A stretch of 64,000 nt of DNA. Source: Prorocentrum cordatum. Its lineage: Eukaryota; Sar; Dinophyceae; Prorocentrales; Prorocentraceae. The notes under the pieces are model-generated. The model was not told the DNA's origin. It saw only the letters and a program-made list of their open reading frames with translations, and did not search any database. Positions 63,385 to 64,000 of this stretch are shown in pieces. The stretch spans positions 538,274 to 602,273 of the forward strand of contig CAUYUJ010019281.1 of the NCBI GenBank assembly GCA_963575745.1, written 5' to 3'. The stretch's first letter is position 1. The number at the start of each line of letters is the position of its first letter. The translations under genes and the position numbers were made by a program.

Positions 63385-63900
63385 CACCTCGCTGATATCT
63401 GGGGTAAATCCCCAGTGCCGCCATCCCGGGCCTACAGACGGCCACGAGACCCCCACGAGCGCCCAAGACAGTGCGAAGAGGCCTCCAATAGGCCCTCTGC
63501 ATTGCCCGAGAGACCTCCAGGGAAGCCCTCGAGCAGCCAAAGTCATTGAAACACGGGAGATGTATGGTGTGTGAGTTCTCGTACTTTCGCCTCCGATGTG
63601 CTTCGGAGCCTCGCGCCGGAACCCCACGAAAGCTCCAAGATGCTTGCAAGAGACGCCCCAAGCGTCCCGAAGAGATCCCAAGGGGCCACCAAGACGCTCG
63701 AAGAGGCACCCACGAGGCCACAAAGCGGCTCCCAAGAGGCTCCGAAAAGCCCCCAGGAGCGGCCCAAGAGACACACACGGGCTTGCAGAAACCCAAAGCA
63801 CGCCTAAGAGACCCCCAAGAAGCCCCCCGAGAGCCCCACGAGAGATCCCAAGACCCCCAAGAGGCCCCCACGAGACCCCACGAGACGACCGCAGCAGGCT
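63385..63900 (-). repeat. 11-bp minisatellite, reverse strand of GGCCTCTTGGG type
   Basis: CCCAAGAGGCC-like units at about 11-bp spacing, strongest from 63600 to 63890; the minus strand matches 55290-55930. Confidence 0.75.
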
Positions 63901-64000
63901 CCAGTAAGATTCTAACGGCACTCCAGAGCCGCCCCTGGGAGACTGCCACGGGACACCCTCTCTCCTCATCCATTTCTCCTCCCTGATCTCTCTCTCTCCT

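Overview
The window reads as nuclear DNA of a core dinoflagellate. Three things point there. Two retrotransposon copies begin with near-perfect copies of the 22-nt dinoflagellate spliced leader. The left-edge gene is a helical-repeat protein with a RAP-like end, a type common in alveolates. The background is GC-rich and packed with triplet microsatellites, 11-bp minisatellites and satellites, with very few genes. Genus cannot be fixed by eye; the GC-rich, repeat-rich character would suit Prorocentrum or a symbiodiniacean. A 100-N scaffolding gap lies at 26862-26961.

Layout. 1-2.24 kb: the 3' part of a predicted organellar RNA-binding gene with one visible intron. 4.18-10.7 kb: an almost intact non-LTR retrotransposon (element 1) with a relic spliced leader, coiled-coil ORF1 and an endonuclease-RT-zinc-finger ORF2. 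11.2-13.0 kb: a G-patch ORF and a Tudor-like ORF. 13.6-18.45 kb: a second, decayed copy of the same retrotransposon family (element 2), again starting at a relic leader. 18.9-19.3 kb: a small predicted membrane protein. 19.66-24.8 kb: remains of a different LINE type (zinc fingers, RT, RNase H, C-terminal zinc fingers, and a GPPCETW methyltransferase-like segment). 25-48 kb: almost wholly repeats, including two pairs of long inverted dispersed repeats, four arrays of a CGTGGCCCCATAGGGAGCTC satellite family, a 2.2-kb 77-bp satellite, and a Copia-like gag remnant at 43.4 kb. 48-64 kb: sparse sequence with several small inverted-repeat elements, including a TA-flanked MITE whose near-empty site lies in an adjacent tandem duplicate, and a probable LINE ORF1 relic at 59.1-59.6 kb.

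How the parts relate. There is no operon-like pathway. The biology is retroposition: elements 1 and 2 look like reverse-transcribed, trans-spliced mRNAs, and both sit inside (GGA/TCC)n arrays. The most unexpected structural signal is that several unrelated minisatellites share an 11-bp period, close to one helical turn, and two unrelated satellites have a 77-bp (7 x 11) period. Host genes with reasonable support are only the RAP-type gene, the G-patch and Tudor-like ORFs, and the small membrane protein.
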